Shown: positions 31,501 to 42,039, numbered from the stretch's first letter. The stretch: DNA of 64,000 nt from Bimastos eiseni (GCA_959347315.1 OY365819.1:24463495-24527494), one strand, 5' to 3'. Made by a program: numbers and translations. The notes: generated by a model not told the origin, from the letters alone.

Positions 31501-32327
31501 TTTTTACTCGCTAGATATTTCGGTAGTGAAATTTAAGAACTACCCTTCAGCGGTTTATAAGCAACCGTGTTGATTTCTAATTTTTGAACCGCTCTAAGTC
31601 TCCAGTTACTACCTCGCATCTGGAAGGTTGCCATAGACTCTAGGATTTTATCTTTCGCATTGTTGCAAATTTCGCTCGTATCGGTGGACTCTAGAACCAC
31701 CTCAGTCTTAGAACGAAACGGAAAATCCTCGATATCTACTTGCCCGGATTTCATATCAATATGCTCCATTGTACAGGTAAGGATGAAATTAACCGTAGTC
31801 TGTCGATTTTTAGTCAACAAGTCTTCCGCCTGTGTTTGAACGGTGTCAAGAAAAGATGTGGCGTCAATTCCGTTTGCTCCTTCGACCGTGTATTGTTTCG
31901 TGAAGCCCTTGATAGCTGTGGCCGTCTCTTTTATTTCGCGTGTTTTCATAAGCATTTTACCGAATATAGAATTCACTTTAGCTCTCAGTGCTTCTATATT
32001 CTCTTTCACCTTTCTCCTTGGTGCTTCAGGTATGTACCCTTCAATCCACTTTGCGAATGTATTAATAGCAGACTTAGTCTTAACGAATATTTTTCGTGCT
32101 GTCGTTGCTAGCCTGGGAACGAGTGTTGGAACTCTAATGTCGGGAACGGGTGCGTCCATCAAACTAGCATTGGATGAGATTGGAATAAAATGCGAGGGGA
32201 GTGTTTGAGGCACATGAGCTTGAATTTTAGCAATCAAATCCGCTTTTCGTAATCATGTATAACCTACAATTCCGCTCTGTTTCGCAATTTTTCTTAATTC
32301 AATAAAAGTTTTTTGTGTGTATACCAT
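28553..32327 (-). pseudogene. Polinton protein-primed DNA polymerase B, multiply broken
   Basis: Replicates the element with a terminal protein as primer. The likely start is ATG 32325-32327 under CAATATAAAATGG. The N-terminus resembles a SAP/Rho-N helical domain (FIELRKIAKQSGIVGY), with a TGA shortly after. A long N-terminal region (to about 31533) ends FQMRGSNWRLRAVQ and AYKPLKGSS, then a TAA and a frameshift. NEDEDCFKWCVTRALNP and the exonuclease motif YADFESF (about 30905-30925) follow. Further on are DANNLYGWAM (PolA, about 29705-29735), FGKTSQNIENR (PolB, about 29280-29315) and LFTDTDSVAY (PolC, about 29003-29035). The thumb ends GHYSLI at TAA 28553-28555. At least seven stops or shifts break it, and the catalytic motifs themselves are unchanged. 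Confidence 0.93.
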
Positions 32328-32423
32328 TTTATATTGTATTGGCATTCCTTTAAGCGAAACAGAAAAAAATATTTTCTTTCATATTTAAAATGAAAGAATG
32401 TTTCTTTTGTTTGTTGAGCAATG

Positions 32424-32772
32424 ACTCATCATCGAAACTATTGGAATAGTTGGGTTATCCTGAGTCATTTAATTCCTGAGTAGATAATGAAGACTTGGTG
32501 GTCATGTGATAATTACTCATCATCGAAACTATTGGAAATTCACGTGACTTTTAACCTATTGGCAGACGGTTTGACCATCGTTTGTGCGTGAATTGTGGCT
32601 CATTTTTCTGGTGGCCTGTTTGGTTGATATTAGGACCATGATATGGGCTGTTGTGATTTTTGGTGATTTTGTAACATAATTAAAGGTTAATAATACGTTT
32701 TGTAACCTATTAGGTGGGTGAATTGACCAATATTATGGCCAATTGTCCCAGGTAGCTCACTTTCCTACTACT
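32424..32772 (-). repeat. Right terminal inverted repeat of the Polinton
   Basis: Read on the minus strand it begins AGTAGTAGGAAAGTGAGC and matches the left end. It contains one full subterminal unit (from 32537 to about 32447) and the start of a second. The unit still encodes a degenerate LGYPESFNS..DNEDL tail although no integrase gene lies at this end. Confidence 0.93.
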
Positions 32773-32778
32773 CGCCTC
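32773..32778. repeat. Right target-site duplication CGCCTC of the Polinton
   Basis: Identical to 15971-15976 and immediately adjacent to the terminal CT of the element. Confidence 0.95.
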
Positions 32779-32807
32779 TCAAATCACTATTTAGGCCAAG
32801 GATGAAA

Positions 32808-33115
32808 ATGAAGCTTGTTGAAATAGAAGTTGGAGTAATAAATGATAATTTTCTTACTTTGTGTTATAAATAAATACTTGTAGAAGTCGAAATTGGATTA
32901 CTGAAAGAAATCATGCTAACAAGCTGGATCGATGAAAATATCGCGATTAAGTATACACTGGATTGATGAGAGTATGCCGTTACGATGGAAGTGGAATCGA
33001 TGAATATAAGGTCGTGTACGCAAAAACTTGATAGATGAAAGGAAATTATACCTAAATGGAAGCTGGATAGATGAAAGGGGTCATATTCTTAAGTAGTAGC
33101 TGGATTGATTATATA
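32808..33115 (+). repeat. Degenerate 34-37-bp tandem repeat
   Basis: Copies of a GCTGGAT(A/T/C)GATGAAA core start near 32921, 32955, 32989, 33024, 33060 and 33097, with weaker ones from 32813. Spacing is 34-37 bp. Confidence 0.65.
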
Positions 33116-33295
33116 AATGATGCTGTTTTGGGACGGTTCTGCGTTTTTTTTGAGTACATTACTTGCAGTAATGTTCATAATAAGTAAATAATGAAATACG
33201 CTGTTTTTTTAAATTTCACAAGACTAAAATACGCAAAAATACACATTTACTCTGTCTAAGTAGAAGCAGTAATGGTGAGAAGACTTTAACTAGAG

Positions 33296-33325
33296 CTTTC
33301 GGACTGTCAAACCTTCGGACTATCG
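33296..33325 (-). repeat. TTCGATAGTCC motif repeat, inverted (copy B)
   Basis: The reverse complement reads TCGATAGTCCGAAGGTTTGA followed by CAGTCCGAAAG, which aligns with copy A at 15863 over ~31 bp with a few mismatches. Confidence 0.6.
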
Positions 33326-34662
33326 ATACAGAACAGATCGAACCATTGACTGTAGTCTCTTGTAAGACTAATTTAAATAACATAGGCTAACAATTGAGTA
33401 CCCAGGCCAAAAAACTCAATGGTGTACTTAAATGTCAATCTGTTTTAACATAATTATATTTACCAACCAATTCATAATTACATGTCACAGTGAGCAGCTG
33501 AATAGTGCTATATAATCATGTAATGAAGAGCATCTTACTCGTATGTCATGATTTCGTCTAAACTGCTACTTGAGACCGGTTCTTCTGGTTTCCACAAGAC
33601 AATATATAGCGGGTTGTAGGTGTGATTCACCAGGGTGAAGCTGGTAACATACGCGGCATCTAGTTGCCTCTGTAGCCTTATTCAATTGGTCTTGGTATAA
33701 GTTTTATGCCGCCAATCTTACAATGATCGTCGAAGTGTCTAAAAGGGATCGTGGCTGGGAATCAGAAGGGTTTCGTTTCCATTGTCACTGATACTTGTGG
33801 GCATCCATTCACGCCGTTCTTAAACAGTACGTGGGACATCGTGCCCAATAAATTTAATTCTACGATCATTGAAACTCAATTCTGTAGCAATCATTCTAGT
33901 TCCCAAGATACTTTCGCACTAACCAAGCGTAATTATTCCTATTCAAGCTGTCCAATTGTAAATGGCAGCAGAGTATCAGCTTCAATTTCAACAGATCCAC
34001 CAATCTGTGAAATACTTTTCAGGAAGTGCAGATAATGTTTCTGCTTGGGATCACCAAATGGGCTACGCATAAATTTATTTAGACTAACTGTTGATTATCG
34101 GGAGGGCGCACAGGCAGAGTCAGCGATCTCGTTTTACAGGCGGGGAAACCAAATGAGAGGGGTAGGAAATATGGGGAAGACAAACGTATAACGTGTCCCT
34201 CTCTGTAAAATAGTAAGGGCACGTGTACCCCTCGACCCCGGGATCGCCGTCCCTGCGCACAGAGGTTCATTATCAGCTGGCAGAGGTAAACAGGCGCTCT
34301 GATATGTGCTTCAATTGAAGATAATCATAGTCGATCATCCTGCGGTGACAACTTGATCCACATATCTAAACACGTCTCGAACCAATGACCACACACTAAA
34401 TTGATCACTTAATATTACAATGCACTTGTAGAAGACATCACTGCCAGAGACGCAAGAGGCGCCCGCCTAAGGCCCCGAAATCTTGACAATTAACGTTAGA
34501 CCTAGAATTTAGCTGTTTGGTAGTCATGCAAGGCGTCCTTCTGCTAATTTTAACAACGCCCCTAGCGGGTGTAATTCTGAATCAACGTTAGCTAGAGTAG
34601 CGAGGACTGATCTCCTGTCTATGACGATCTTATCCTCTCTAGGCCTATGTTGGATTGAATGT

Positions 34663-34742
34663 TCTCTAGCCAGTCCGAAGCCTTGATGAGCGAGGATGGT
34701 CACGCAATATTGATCCTTGTTATCACACAGTGTCGTTAAACT
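34663..34742 (-). repeat. Dispersed ~100-bp repeat, minus copy 3
   Basis: The reverse complement begins TTTAACGACACTGTGTGATA and continues through ATCAAGGCTTCGGACTGGC. One of only two minus-strand copies in the window. Confidence 0.75.
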
Positions 34743-35460
34743 GAAACCAAAGGGATTTAATTGTTAACTGAATGTCGACATGAGGTCACTTTTGGCGCTA
34801 AGCACTTCAACGTTTTACATACTTTACGTTTTTGCCAAAGAATTAGCGAACCTTTAGTTCCTACATCAAATTCTAATATTTAAATTTTATTCCTATGTCC
34901 GAGGTTAATATTCATGGCAGGCGTAAGATGTCGTGTGACAGTCGATCAACAGCTCTCCCATTGTTATACTGCTCAGCGCCATATACCATTAAATCTGGCA
35001 TTTATGGAGCAACATACGTCTAGTCCTCATTATTTTGGACATCGCCCTTAAAATTCACTGCAGTGCTTTTGGTTGCAAGATGTCGCTGAACGATGACAAC
35101 ATCGACTCATAAGAATTTATAGTCCTTTTACACTATTACAGTGGCTCGCTTTGTTTGCATCTTTATGGCTACTGAACCGATTTGGCAATCCAATCAAACT
35201 CACTAAGTCTAATTGTCCTTATAATTATATGCATCTACACACCTGTACTTGATATGCCACTCATATGCCTTCGTGCCTGTATTCGTGTGTGTGCGTGTGT
35301 GTGCGTGCGCAGCTTTAGCCAGTACGGCCATCTTGCAAGCTGCTCGTGGACAGCCTCCCGTCAAACGTGTGAAAAGTGCAACCAAACCCATGCGGGAAGT
35401 TTGCTGCTGTGTTGTAAATCGCGATTTAAAGGGATGAAGCCATGAGCCAAATCCTGGCGG

Positions 35461-35492
35461 TTGCCTGTGGTCACTGTTGTTTGCGTTTGTTT
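35461..35492 (+). repeat. Left arm of a 32-bp perfect inverted repeat
   Basis: TTGCCTGTGGTCACTGTTGT plus 12 more bases, identical to the reverse complement of 36402-36433. Confidence 0.85.
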
Positions 35493-36401
35493 TTACGTGA
35501 TGATGACAGATGCGAGTGTAATTGAGAAATAGACTGAAAAGAATACTGGATGAATGCTATCAAATGCTGCATGTATATATAAGTGTGCGCACATATGTAT
35601 GCAAATATATATATATATATATATATACAGAGAGTGAGAGATCTGCTTATTGTTCCCAGGTATTATAATTGATCATATTATATGCTGGCTGATATATTCT
35701 TCCTAGGTTTGACATATGACCTAAATTACGCAGCGCTATTCAGACAACACGACTCTCAACGGGCCCACCAGCCCCTGGACCATTATATATATATATATAT
35801 ATATATATATACGGCGTTTGGCTGTGGTCAGCGTTGCTATATTGTTTCTCTGATATGGGGAACCTGAACTGTTATACACACGTGACAACCTATATCCAAT
35901 CAGATATCAAAAGCAAAAGCAAGTATATATGGAATACCTTGAAATACGTTTCATATGAGTCTTCATTCTTATTGCATCAGAAGCTGATCATTCAAGAGCT
36001 CTCAATTTTCAGCTGTTTTATTCAGTACAGATATATGTTTCTTATCATGACCATGCTGAATGCCTATATTGTATTCAAATTGATGCTCTTATAATATATA
36101 TATATATAATATAGTGGCCTGAATAATCACAGATTCATTGCATTGAATGGCATTACAATTAGTCATCTATTTACATAATGTTACAATGTCTCAGTCTTGC
36201 AAGTCAGGGTTGTGTGCCCTATTCTCAAAGCGCCCCTAAAAACCATATGAAATAAATACAAAGGGTGAAAAGGCGCTTACTATAACGATGGAATGCTAAG
36301 ACAAAACTGTGAGATAGAAATTCACAGGTAGTCCTTCAGCTCAGAGATATAAATATAAACAACGTGTGTGTGTGTGTGTGTGTGCGGACCAGCTCACAGA
36401 G

Positions 36402-36433
36402 AAACAAACGCAAACAACAGTGACCACAGGCAA
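36402..36433 (-). repeat. Right arm of a 32-bp perfect inverted repeat
   Basis: Pairs without mismatch with 35461-35492. The arms enclose about 910 bp. Confidence 0.85.
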
Positions 36434-36589
36434 GACAGAGAACGGCCCAGAGGCATGCAGGCATTTCAATTGAAATGAATTGACCGGCGGTGGACTTGAA
36501 TATGGCACTTATTGACTGTAGCCCCACTCAATGAGTTCAGGTTTGATTGACAAGCAGGTGGGTGGGGTACAAAGCAGTTTGTCGCAAAA

Positions 36590-37290
36590 CTGCCTGCCCT
36601 AGAAACTTAGCCTTTAAAGAGGTCGCCATTCCACCAAAGCTTGATCGCCTATCCGTATCACTCGGCATCTCTGGTACTGCGTTCCTCTGGTTCCAATCAT
36701 TCTTTTTCGATCGGTCTCTACCAGTAGCTTTTGAATCAACTGGCACGGGCTGGGTCCCTCTATCCTTTGGTTTCCTCAGGGATCGGTCTTAGCCTCACTT
36801 CTATTTGTCTTATATACCTCTGCGCTAGGGAACATCCGTAATCCTCTAGGTGTCTCATCTCACCATGCAGTACGCTGATGACACACAACAGGCTTTCCTA
36901 CATGGTCCTTCTTCCTCTGCCCAGTTGATGGTTGAGCGCATGCTGGAGGCCTCCTCCGTCCTTGACTCTTGGTTATCTTCGAACCGCTTATGCTTAATCC
37001 TGGTAAAACCCAATTCATTTGGCGTGATGGGCGCGTCCAGCTTGGCAGGATTGACTTTGATGTCCTTCGTCAGACCCTCACCCAACTTGTTTTCTCCCCC
37101 ATTGTTCGGGAGTTGAGTCTCCTTCTTGACCATTCCCTCTCTGACCATGTCCTCGTTCTCTCCTCTGTTCAGTCTCCGAGGCGCTTAAAGGTCTTCTTCT
37201 TTACTACCTAGTCGCCGACTTCGATCGGGAGCACTTCTGAAATGAGCGGCGCTTTAAAAATGTTCATTTTCAATTACAATTACAATTTTA
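36590..37290 (+). mobile_element. CR1/L2-like LINE fragment (RT and 3' end)
   Basis: The RT part shows KLDRLSVSLGISGTAFLWFQ near 36640, YADDTQ near 36870 and SSVLDSWLSSNRLCLIL near 36955-37005. It ends with GAGCGGCGCTTTAAAAATG and an ATTACA tail, the style of L2 3' ends. Several frame changes are present; it is a truncated remnant. Confidence 0.8.
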
Positions 37291-37545
37291 TCGAATATTA
37301 TGCAGCCGTTGACCTTTTATCCTAAATCTGTATTTATTGTAAACGTTAATTTTCTTGATTAGGTTCTAGTTTTATTATAATTTAATTCCAAATGTATGTT
37401 AGATATTCACTCTCTTAGGTGCACTTAAAAGCATGAAGACACAGGAGCGCCGCTGATTTAAAATGGCGCTATATAAATATTTGATTGTTACTCGGATCAT
37501 TTGCATTTTGTCATAACCAGCAGTTGGTTGTCGTCATTTCAATTC

Positions 37546-37625
37546 ATCGACATTGTGTGATAAAAATGATTATTGCCGACGCCCTCCTCTCTTATTCAGG
37601 CTTGAGACTGGCGAACAGAGTTTCA
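37546..37625 (+). repeat. Dispersed ~100-bp repeat, copy 4
   Basis: GACATTGTGTGATAAAAATG, then GACGCCCTCCTCTCTTATTC and GGCTTGAGACTGGCG. Confidence 0.8.
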
Positions 37626-37842
37626 ACAGTGTGTAACGACCACTTGTGGCTACCAGGGCAGTTGGTATCGTCATTGCCCTACAGTTGCAATTCTTTTGCC
37701 TTATAATTCTTGTCAATGGGATGGGGTTAAATTTGGTGATCCCATTGCTCGGTGTTTGACGACAGCTTGCATATGCAAGGGAAAATGACGAACAATGATT
37801 GCATCAAAGAGCTTATTTGAGCACAATTAAACTAGCAACAAT

Positions 37843-37844
<2 letters not shown>

Positions 37845-37875
<31 letters not shown>
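37845..37875. repeat. (TA)n microsatellite
   Basis: About 15 TA units. Confidence 0.9.
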
Positions 37876-37877
<2 letters not shown>

Positions 37878-37975
37878 AATATAAAAAATAAAAGGTGTCT
37901 TAGTGGCGTTTTAAAATGTTAACCGGTAATTAAAACAAATGTCTAACGGAAAACGTGTATGTATCAGTAATTTCA

Positions 37976-38052
37976 GTTTAACGACACTGTCGGATAACAA
38001 AGATCTTTAGCGCCGCCCATCTCTTGATCCAGGCTTTGGACTGGCGCTGCAA
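37976..38052 (+). repeat. Dispersed ~100-bp repeat, copy 5
   Basis: AGTTTAACGACACTGTCGGA, then GATCCAGGCTTTGGACTGGC. Confidence 0.8.
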
Positions 38053-38149
38053 ACACGTCTTTTCATGAGAATTATATTGCATAGGCAATCTTATTTCCCC
38101 CGACAATGATATCCGAAAGACCGCTATCATTTTATAGAGAGATTGTCAC

Positions 38150-38740
38150 ACTTAAAAAAGGTTTCTAATAATTTTGAACTGTTTTCATAGTTTTCCTGGC
38201 ATAAATGTTCCTGCTACTTTCAACTGAGGCGACCCAGAGCCATCAGACGATCGCTCGGTCTCTTCCCCTTTGTCTTTAGTCTTTACCACCATTGTTCACC
38301 TGGTGTATACTCCAACCTAGACTATTACAATTCAGTTCTTATAAAATTCCGAAACAGCGTCTTTCCCCTTTCAATGAATCTTAACTGCCTCGATTCCCTC
38401 ATTGCATCTCTACATAATTACATTATGTAGTCAAGTCTTGCACTGGCTTCCTGTTACTACGTTCGATCACTGTACGATTCTCTTTGTAGTTTGTAAAGTC
38501 CAGCTATAGACATTGCCCCGAGATGTCTCTCCGACTAATTGAGATGTACTTTTACTTGTTTCCTCTCTCTCACTCTCTCTTTTTATACTCGCCTTAAAAG
38601 AGCTCCATTCAAAAATACTTGGGTAGGGAACGCTTCTGAGTATTAACCTAACAGGGGCGCTATATAAAAATAGGGGCGCTATATAAAAATAGGGGCGCTA
38701 TATAAATCTTAGGGGCGCTATATAAATCTTCGCAATGAAT
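38150..38740 (+). mobile_element. CR1/L2-like LINE 3' fragment with amplified tail
   Basis: Reads QLRRPRAIRRSLGLFPF near 38225-38275 and LDYYNSVLI near 38320, then the CTTGCACTGGCTTCCTGT (LHWLP) segment near 38438. It ends in four tandem copies of the GGGGCGCTATATAAA tail at 38653-38730. Confidence 0.75.
38653..38730 (+). repeat. Fourfold tandem LINE tail unit (19-20 bp)
   Basis: Units AGGGGCGCTATATAAAAAT (twice) and AGGGGCGCTATATAAATCTT (twice). This word is the 3' tail of several L2-like fragments in the window. Confidence 0.9.
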
Positions 38741-38865
38741 GGATGAACCGATCTTGCGACTTACAGAAGTGTTGTCGTCGAACACTTTTTGCGTAATGGT
38801 TCAGGTCAATTTTTGAAAAGAGAATTAGAAGTGACCGATGTGAAGCTGTCTTAAGCTGATCTCAG

Positions 38866-38881
38866 TAATAATAATAATAAC

Positions 38882-38946
<65 letters not shown>

Positions 38947-38983
38947 GAATAATAATAATTATAATAATAATAATAATAATAAT
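38866..38983. repeat. (AAT)n microsatellite
   Basis: Long AAT tract with a few AAC and AATTAT interruptions. Confidence 0.95.
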
Positions 38984-39039
38984 TCGTTAGATTATTGCGT
39001 AGCGACATAGTATGATTGCCATGACATTTCAATATTAAA

Positions 39040-39660
39040 ATTCATGAACGACCTAGATTCTGCTCCATCTATTCGGTGACCTATTTGGTATCCTCTCCAT
39101 TGGCTCAAATCCTACCTCACTGACCGTCCTCAGATGGGGATACATTTCGCCAAGGTAACTTGCTATTGTTTCGAAAATTTCACCCGGTCGATGATTCATA
39201 CAAATGACTACATGTCAGTATAGTCAGATACAGGTCAGGTATCCGAGTACATGCGGGATATCCTACATTGGTTGCCTCTACCCCAGCGCATCTCATTTAC
39301 GGTATCTGCCTTAGTTTGGCGCTGCCTTGGCAGTACTGCACCTGCTTATTTGCAGGAGTTATTATGTCGCCCTATCACTGCCTGTAGTACTCGACGACCA
39401 CTTCGCTCTGCATTTCATGGCGACCTGATCGTCCCTTTTGCACGCACTTCCATAATGCAGAATCGGGCTTTCTCGGTCGTGAGGCGTACAATCTGGATTG
39501 GACTTCCCATAGAGCTCCGTCGATCGCCTACATAAGAATTCCTCATCTTTATTTTACGCCTCTGTTAAAACTGTCCTTTTCAGCCGAGGATTAGGCCGGG
39601 AGCGCCTCTCAGTATATATCTTGAAGGGGCGCTATATCAAGTATTTTTGATTGATTTTAT
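39040..39660 (+). mobile_element. CR1/L2-like LINE C-terminal fragment
   Basis: The open frame at 39251-39535 reads DILHWLPLPQRISFTVSALV, APAYLQELL, then MQNRAFSVVRRTIWIGLP, which is the C-terminal end of L2/CR1 ORF2. The DNA then ends in GGGGCGCTATATCAAG and a TTGATT tail. Confidence 0.85.
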
Positions 39661-40171
39661 TGATTGAGTATAGCGTCAGGCGATAGTGAAAGGAGTTGTG
39701 AATCGAGTGGTTTTAGTACAGAAAAGTAGTGATCTGGAAAATGGTGAGAGTGACGACGATACCTCTAGTGTGCACGAGTGACAATTATGCCTTCCATTCA
39801 ACAAGTCTGCTAAAGCAGTTTATGGCGGATGAAGGACCCTTAGTTGTGCTACCACTTGATTCCACGGCATCACAGTACTTTTGACCAGCTCTTTCCAGCA
39901 TCCCTTTGGAATGTATTAGTGTATGAAACTTTTATATACAGTTGGATGCTGCGACTGAATTTCAAACGTTGGTGCTGATACTTCTTGCAATAGGTTGCCT
40001 AACTTTCTGATATTTTATGAATGAGCAAAATCTTATCAACATTAACGGATTTGAAACCATTATTGGGAAAAAATGCTGGGCCTCAAAAGGTTAAATCAAG
40101 ATATATCATATGCTACATAATTTTATCATTGCTTAGCATTAATTCCATTTCTCATTAGAATCCATATGTTG

Positions 40172-40246
40172 CACTCTTGTCAATCTTCTTCCAAGTTTGG
40201 ATAAAAATGAGGAGTGCTTCTTGTCATCACACAGCATCACTAATTA
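40172..40246 (-). repeat. Dispersed ~100-bp repeat, minus copy 6
   Basis: The reverse complement runs TTAGTGATGCTGTGTGATGA, then CCTCATTTTTATCCAAACTT. Confidence 0.7.
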
Positions 40247-40320
40247 ACTGAGGCGACTAAACCTAATTTATGCAATTGATAATTGCTGTTAACATTGTTT
40301 CAGCTTCATATACGTAGTTG

Positions 40321-40405
40321 CATTTTAACGACACTGTTTAATGACAGCGATCATTGACGTCACCCTCTTCCTTTTTCCAGGCTTGGGACCAGCACTGACG
40401 GAGTT
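40321..40405 (+). repeat. Dispersed ~100-bp repeat, copy 7
   Basis: CATTTTAACGACACTGTTTA, then CCAGGCTTGGGACCAGCACT and GGAGTTAG at the end. Only about 75 bp from minus copy 6, so the two face each other. Confidence 0.85.
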
Positions 40406-40939
40406 AGTTCGCTCAGCCCTCTTTAAAGTGTAATTCTCGGTCTCCATGATCTAGTATTGGGGCCGTAACCTCAACCGCTTATACTTATATGCTGAATATC
40501 AAACTTTAAAAAGTTGTGGAATTATCATAGAACAATTACCAAAACATGACTCATTGTTTGGACTATCGACCCAGTCTAATCTTTACAAGAAAATTGTCTT
40601 ACAGCCCAACTCCGATCGCGAGTGGTCTATTTTGCGACTGTGACTGTGATTATACTATTAATAATATTATGTCTGACAAGCTTATTAAAATTAGCACCTC
40701 CTTCAGACGATGCAAATGCGATTAGTGTTACATCGAATGTAGGAGAATAATTAAGAATGTCCAAATATTGGAATCTAAAGTAAATTGTATGCTGAAAATA
40801 GAAATTGGTTAAAGAACGTTTAGTAAATTATTTCATGTCTCAAGTGCGCGCCCTTCCACTCGTAGGAGAAAAATATAAAAATGTGCGCTTTGGAGCTATG
40901 CAGTTTGTGACACAATTATAGAGGTCGGTAGATTGGTGC

Positions 40940-41035
40940 TATTTATCATCACTGTGTGATAACAAAGATCATTATCATCACCCTCTTGCTTTATCCTAGC
41001 TTTAAACTGGCATTGCCAGATTGCGAACACTGTCG
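40940..41035 (+). repeat. Dispersed ~100-bp repeat, copy 8
   Basis: ATCACTGTGTGATAACAAAG, CACCCTCTTGCTTTATCC and TGGCATTGCCAGATTGCGAA. Confidence 0.8.
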
Positions 41036-41409
41036 AAATATGACGAAGTTAGATCGCTTCGGTACCTTTAATTGTTATAACTGGACTACATGACTTTGAA
41101 ACGGTCTAGTTGTTTCAGCCGCTCTATTACTATTACTTATAGATCAAAGATAAAACTTTTAAGAGGTGTGTAACTATTATTTATTTGTAGCATACAATTC
41201 GCTTAATTCATAAAGGACATTCAACAGATACAAACGCAATCTTGTTCATTATGCCATACGCCATATGCCATATGCACGGGCAGTAGTGTTTGATGAGGTA
41301 AGAATAAGATTAGCCAATTGTGCGATATTATTGATTGTTTGGCCACAACAAAAAACTAAAGGAGCATTTATATATACACAAATATATCATAAATATATAT
41401 ATCGTCATT

Positions 41410-41620
41410 ATCATTATCGTTATAGCCTCTCCTACGTGGGTCCAACCAGCTGGAACAGCCTTCGCCTTCCTCTTCGGGAGAAGCTGCTCTCTCCTCCTCT
41501 GCTTACTTCCGGAGGAGGCGCATGAAGAGTTTCCTGTTCTCCATTTAGCTATGCGTTGAGTCGTTTGCGCCTCTCATATCGAGTGGCGCTATATATGTTT
41601 TCGAATACAATTACAACTCC
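41410..41620 (+). mobile_element. CR1/L2-like LINE 3' end fragment
   Basis: Reads YVGPTSWNSLRLPLREKLL, then CGCCTCTCATATCGAG and TGGCGCTATATATG followed by an ATTACA tail. Confidence 0.7.
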
Positions 41621-41654
41621 AATATTAGGTGTGCTCATGAATCAAATGTCGGAG

Positions 41655-41722
41655 ACGGATGCTGTTTAACAACCCCGCGTCGCATTTATCCTGCCTTGCA
41701 GCTTGGGACTGGCAATACTCAT
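41655..41722 (+). repeat. Dispersed ~100-bp repeat, degenerate copy 9
   Basis: GATGCTGTTTAACAACCCCG, GCATTTATCCTGCCTTGCAG, CTTGGGACTGGCA. The first half is rearranged. Confidence 0.55.
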
Positions 41723-42039
41723 ATAGGAGGGGGGAGGTTGAATTAGAAAAACTGCGCTTAACATTTTAAGCCTATACCCTGGACGCATCTCAGGCTGCTA
41801 TTAAATTGATTAAAAATCGTATCAGGTGGCGATTATGGGACAGCTCATCTGTTTTACTCTCCCCTATCGAAATCTTTTGCAGACAATCATACACTTCAGC
41901 ATTTTCCTGAGTTATATTTCAATGTACTTCTTTGCATTACGACCTATAGCGCAGTGCGTTGAATTATCATCCATTGTGCATTATGCCTCTATTTTGTTAT
42001 CAGTTACGAAGACTGAAGACGACTGGAGTTAACTCACTA

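Larger units (their letters stand above)
15977..32772. mobile_element. Maverick/Polinton (adintovirus-like) element, 16.8 kb, inactive
   Basis: A complete insertion, with termini AG...CT, long terminal inverted repeats and a perfect 6-bp target duplication. It carries the diagnostic family genes: retroviral-type integrase with chromodomain, A32-like packaging ATPase, single- and double-jelly-roll capsid proteins, adenovirus-type protease and protein-primed DNA polymerase B. Gene order is integrase side (minus) at the left, structural block (plus) in the middle, replication/protease/fibre block (minus) at the right. Almost all of these ORFs are interrupted. By eye the two TIRs differ at about 15 of the first ~235 positions, so the insertion is not recent. 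A ~2.7-kb block of unrelated repeats interrupts it at about 17.88-20.59 kb. Confidence 0.97.
32779..34660. other. Intergenic DNA next to the Polinton
   Basis: Contains a degenerate ~35-bp minisatellite (about 32808-33115, separate entry) and an inverted copy of the TTCGATAGTCC motif (33296-33325). The open frame at 33751-34035 is Ser/Thr/Cys-rich and matches nothing I know. No gene supported. Confidence 0.5.
34743..36540. other. Intergenic DNA with TA and GT microsatellites
   Basis: TA tracts at about 35595-35627 and 35785-35812, a GTGTGTGC tract near 35285-35312 and a GT tract at 36363-36384. A perfect 32-bp inverted repeat spans 35461-36433 (separate entries). No gene supported. Confidence 0.6.

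Noticed and set aside
33751..34035. Ser/Thr/Cys-rich 94-codon ORF
   Set aside because: No signal peptide, no homology, no splice context.
35182..35445. Two overlapping ORFs with hydrophobic Cys-rich segment
   Set aside because: They overlap a GTGTGC microsatellite, have different frames of similar quality and no homology.
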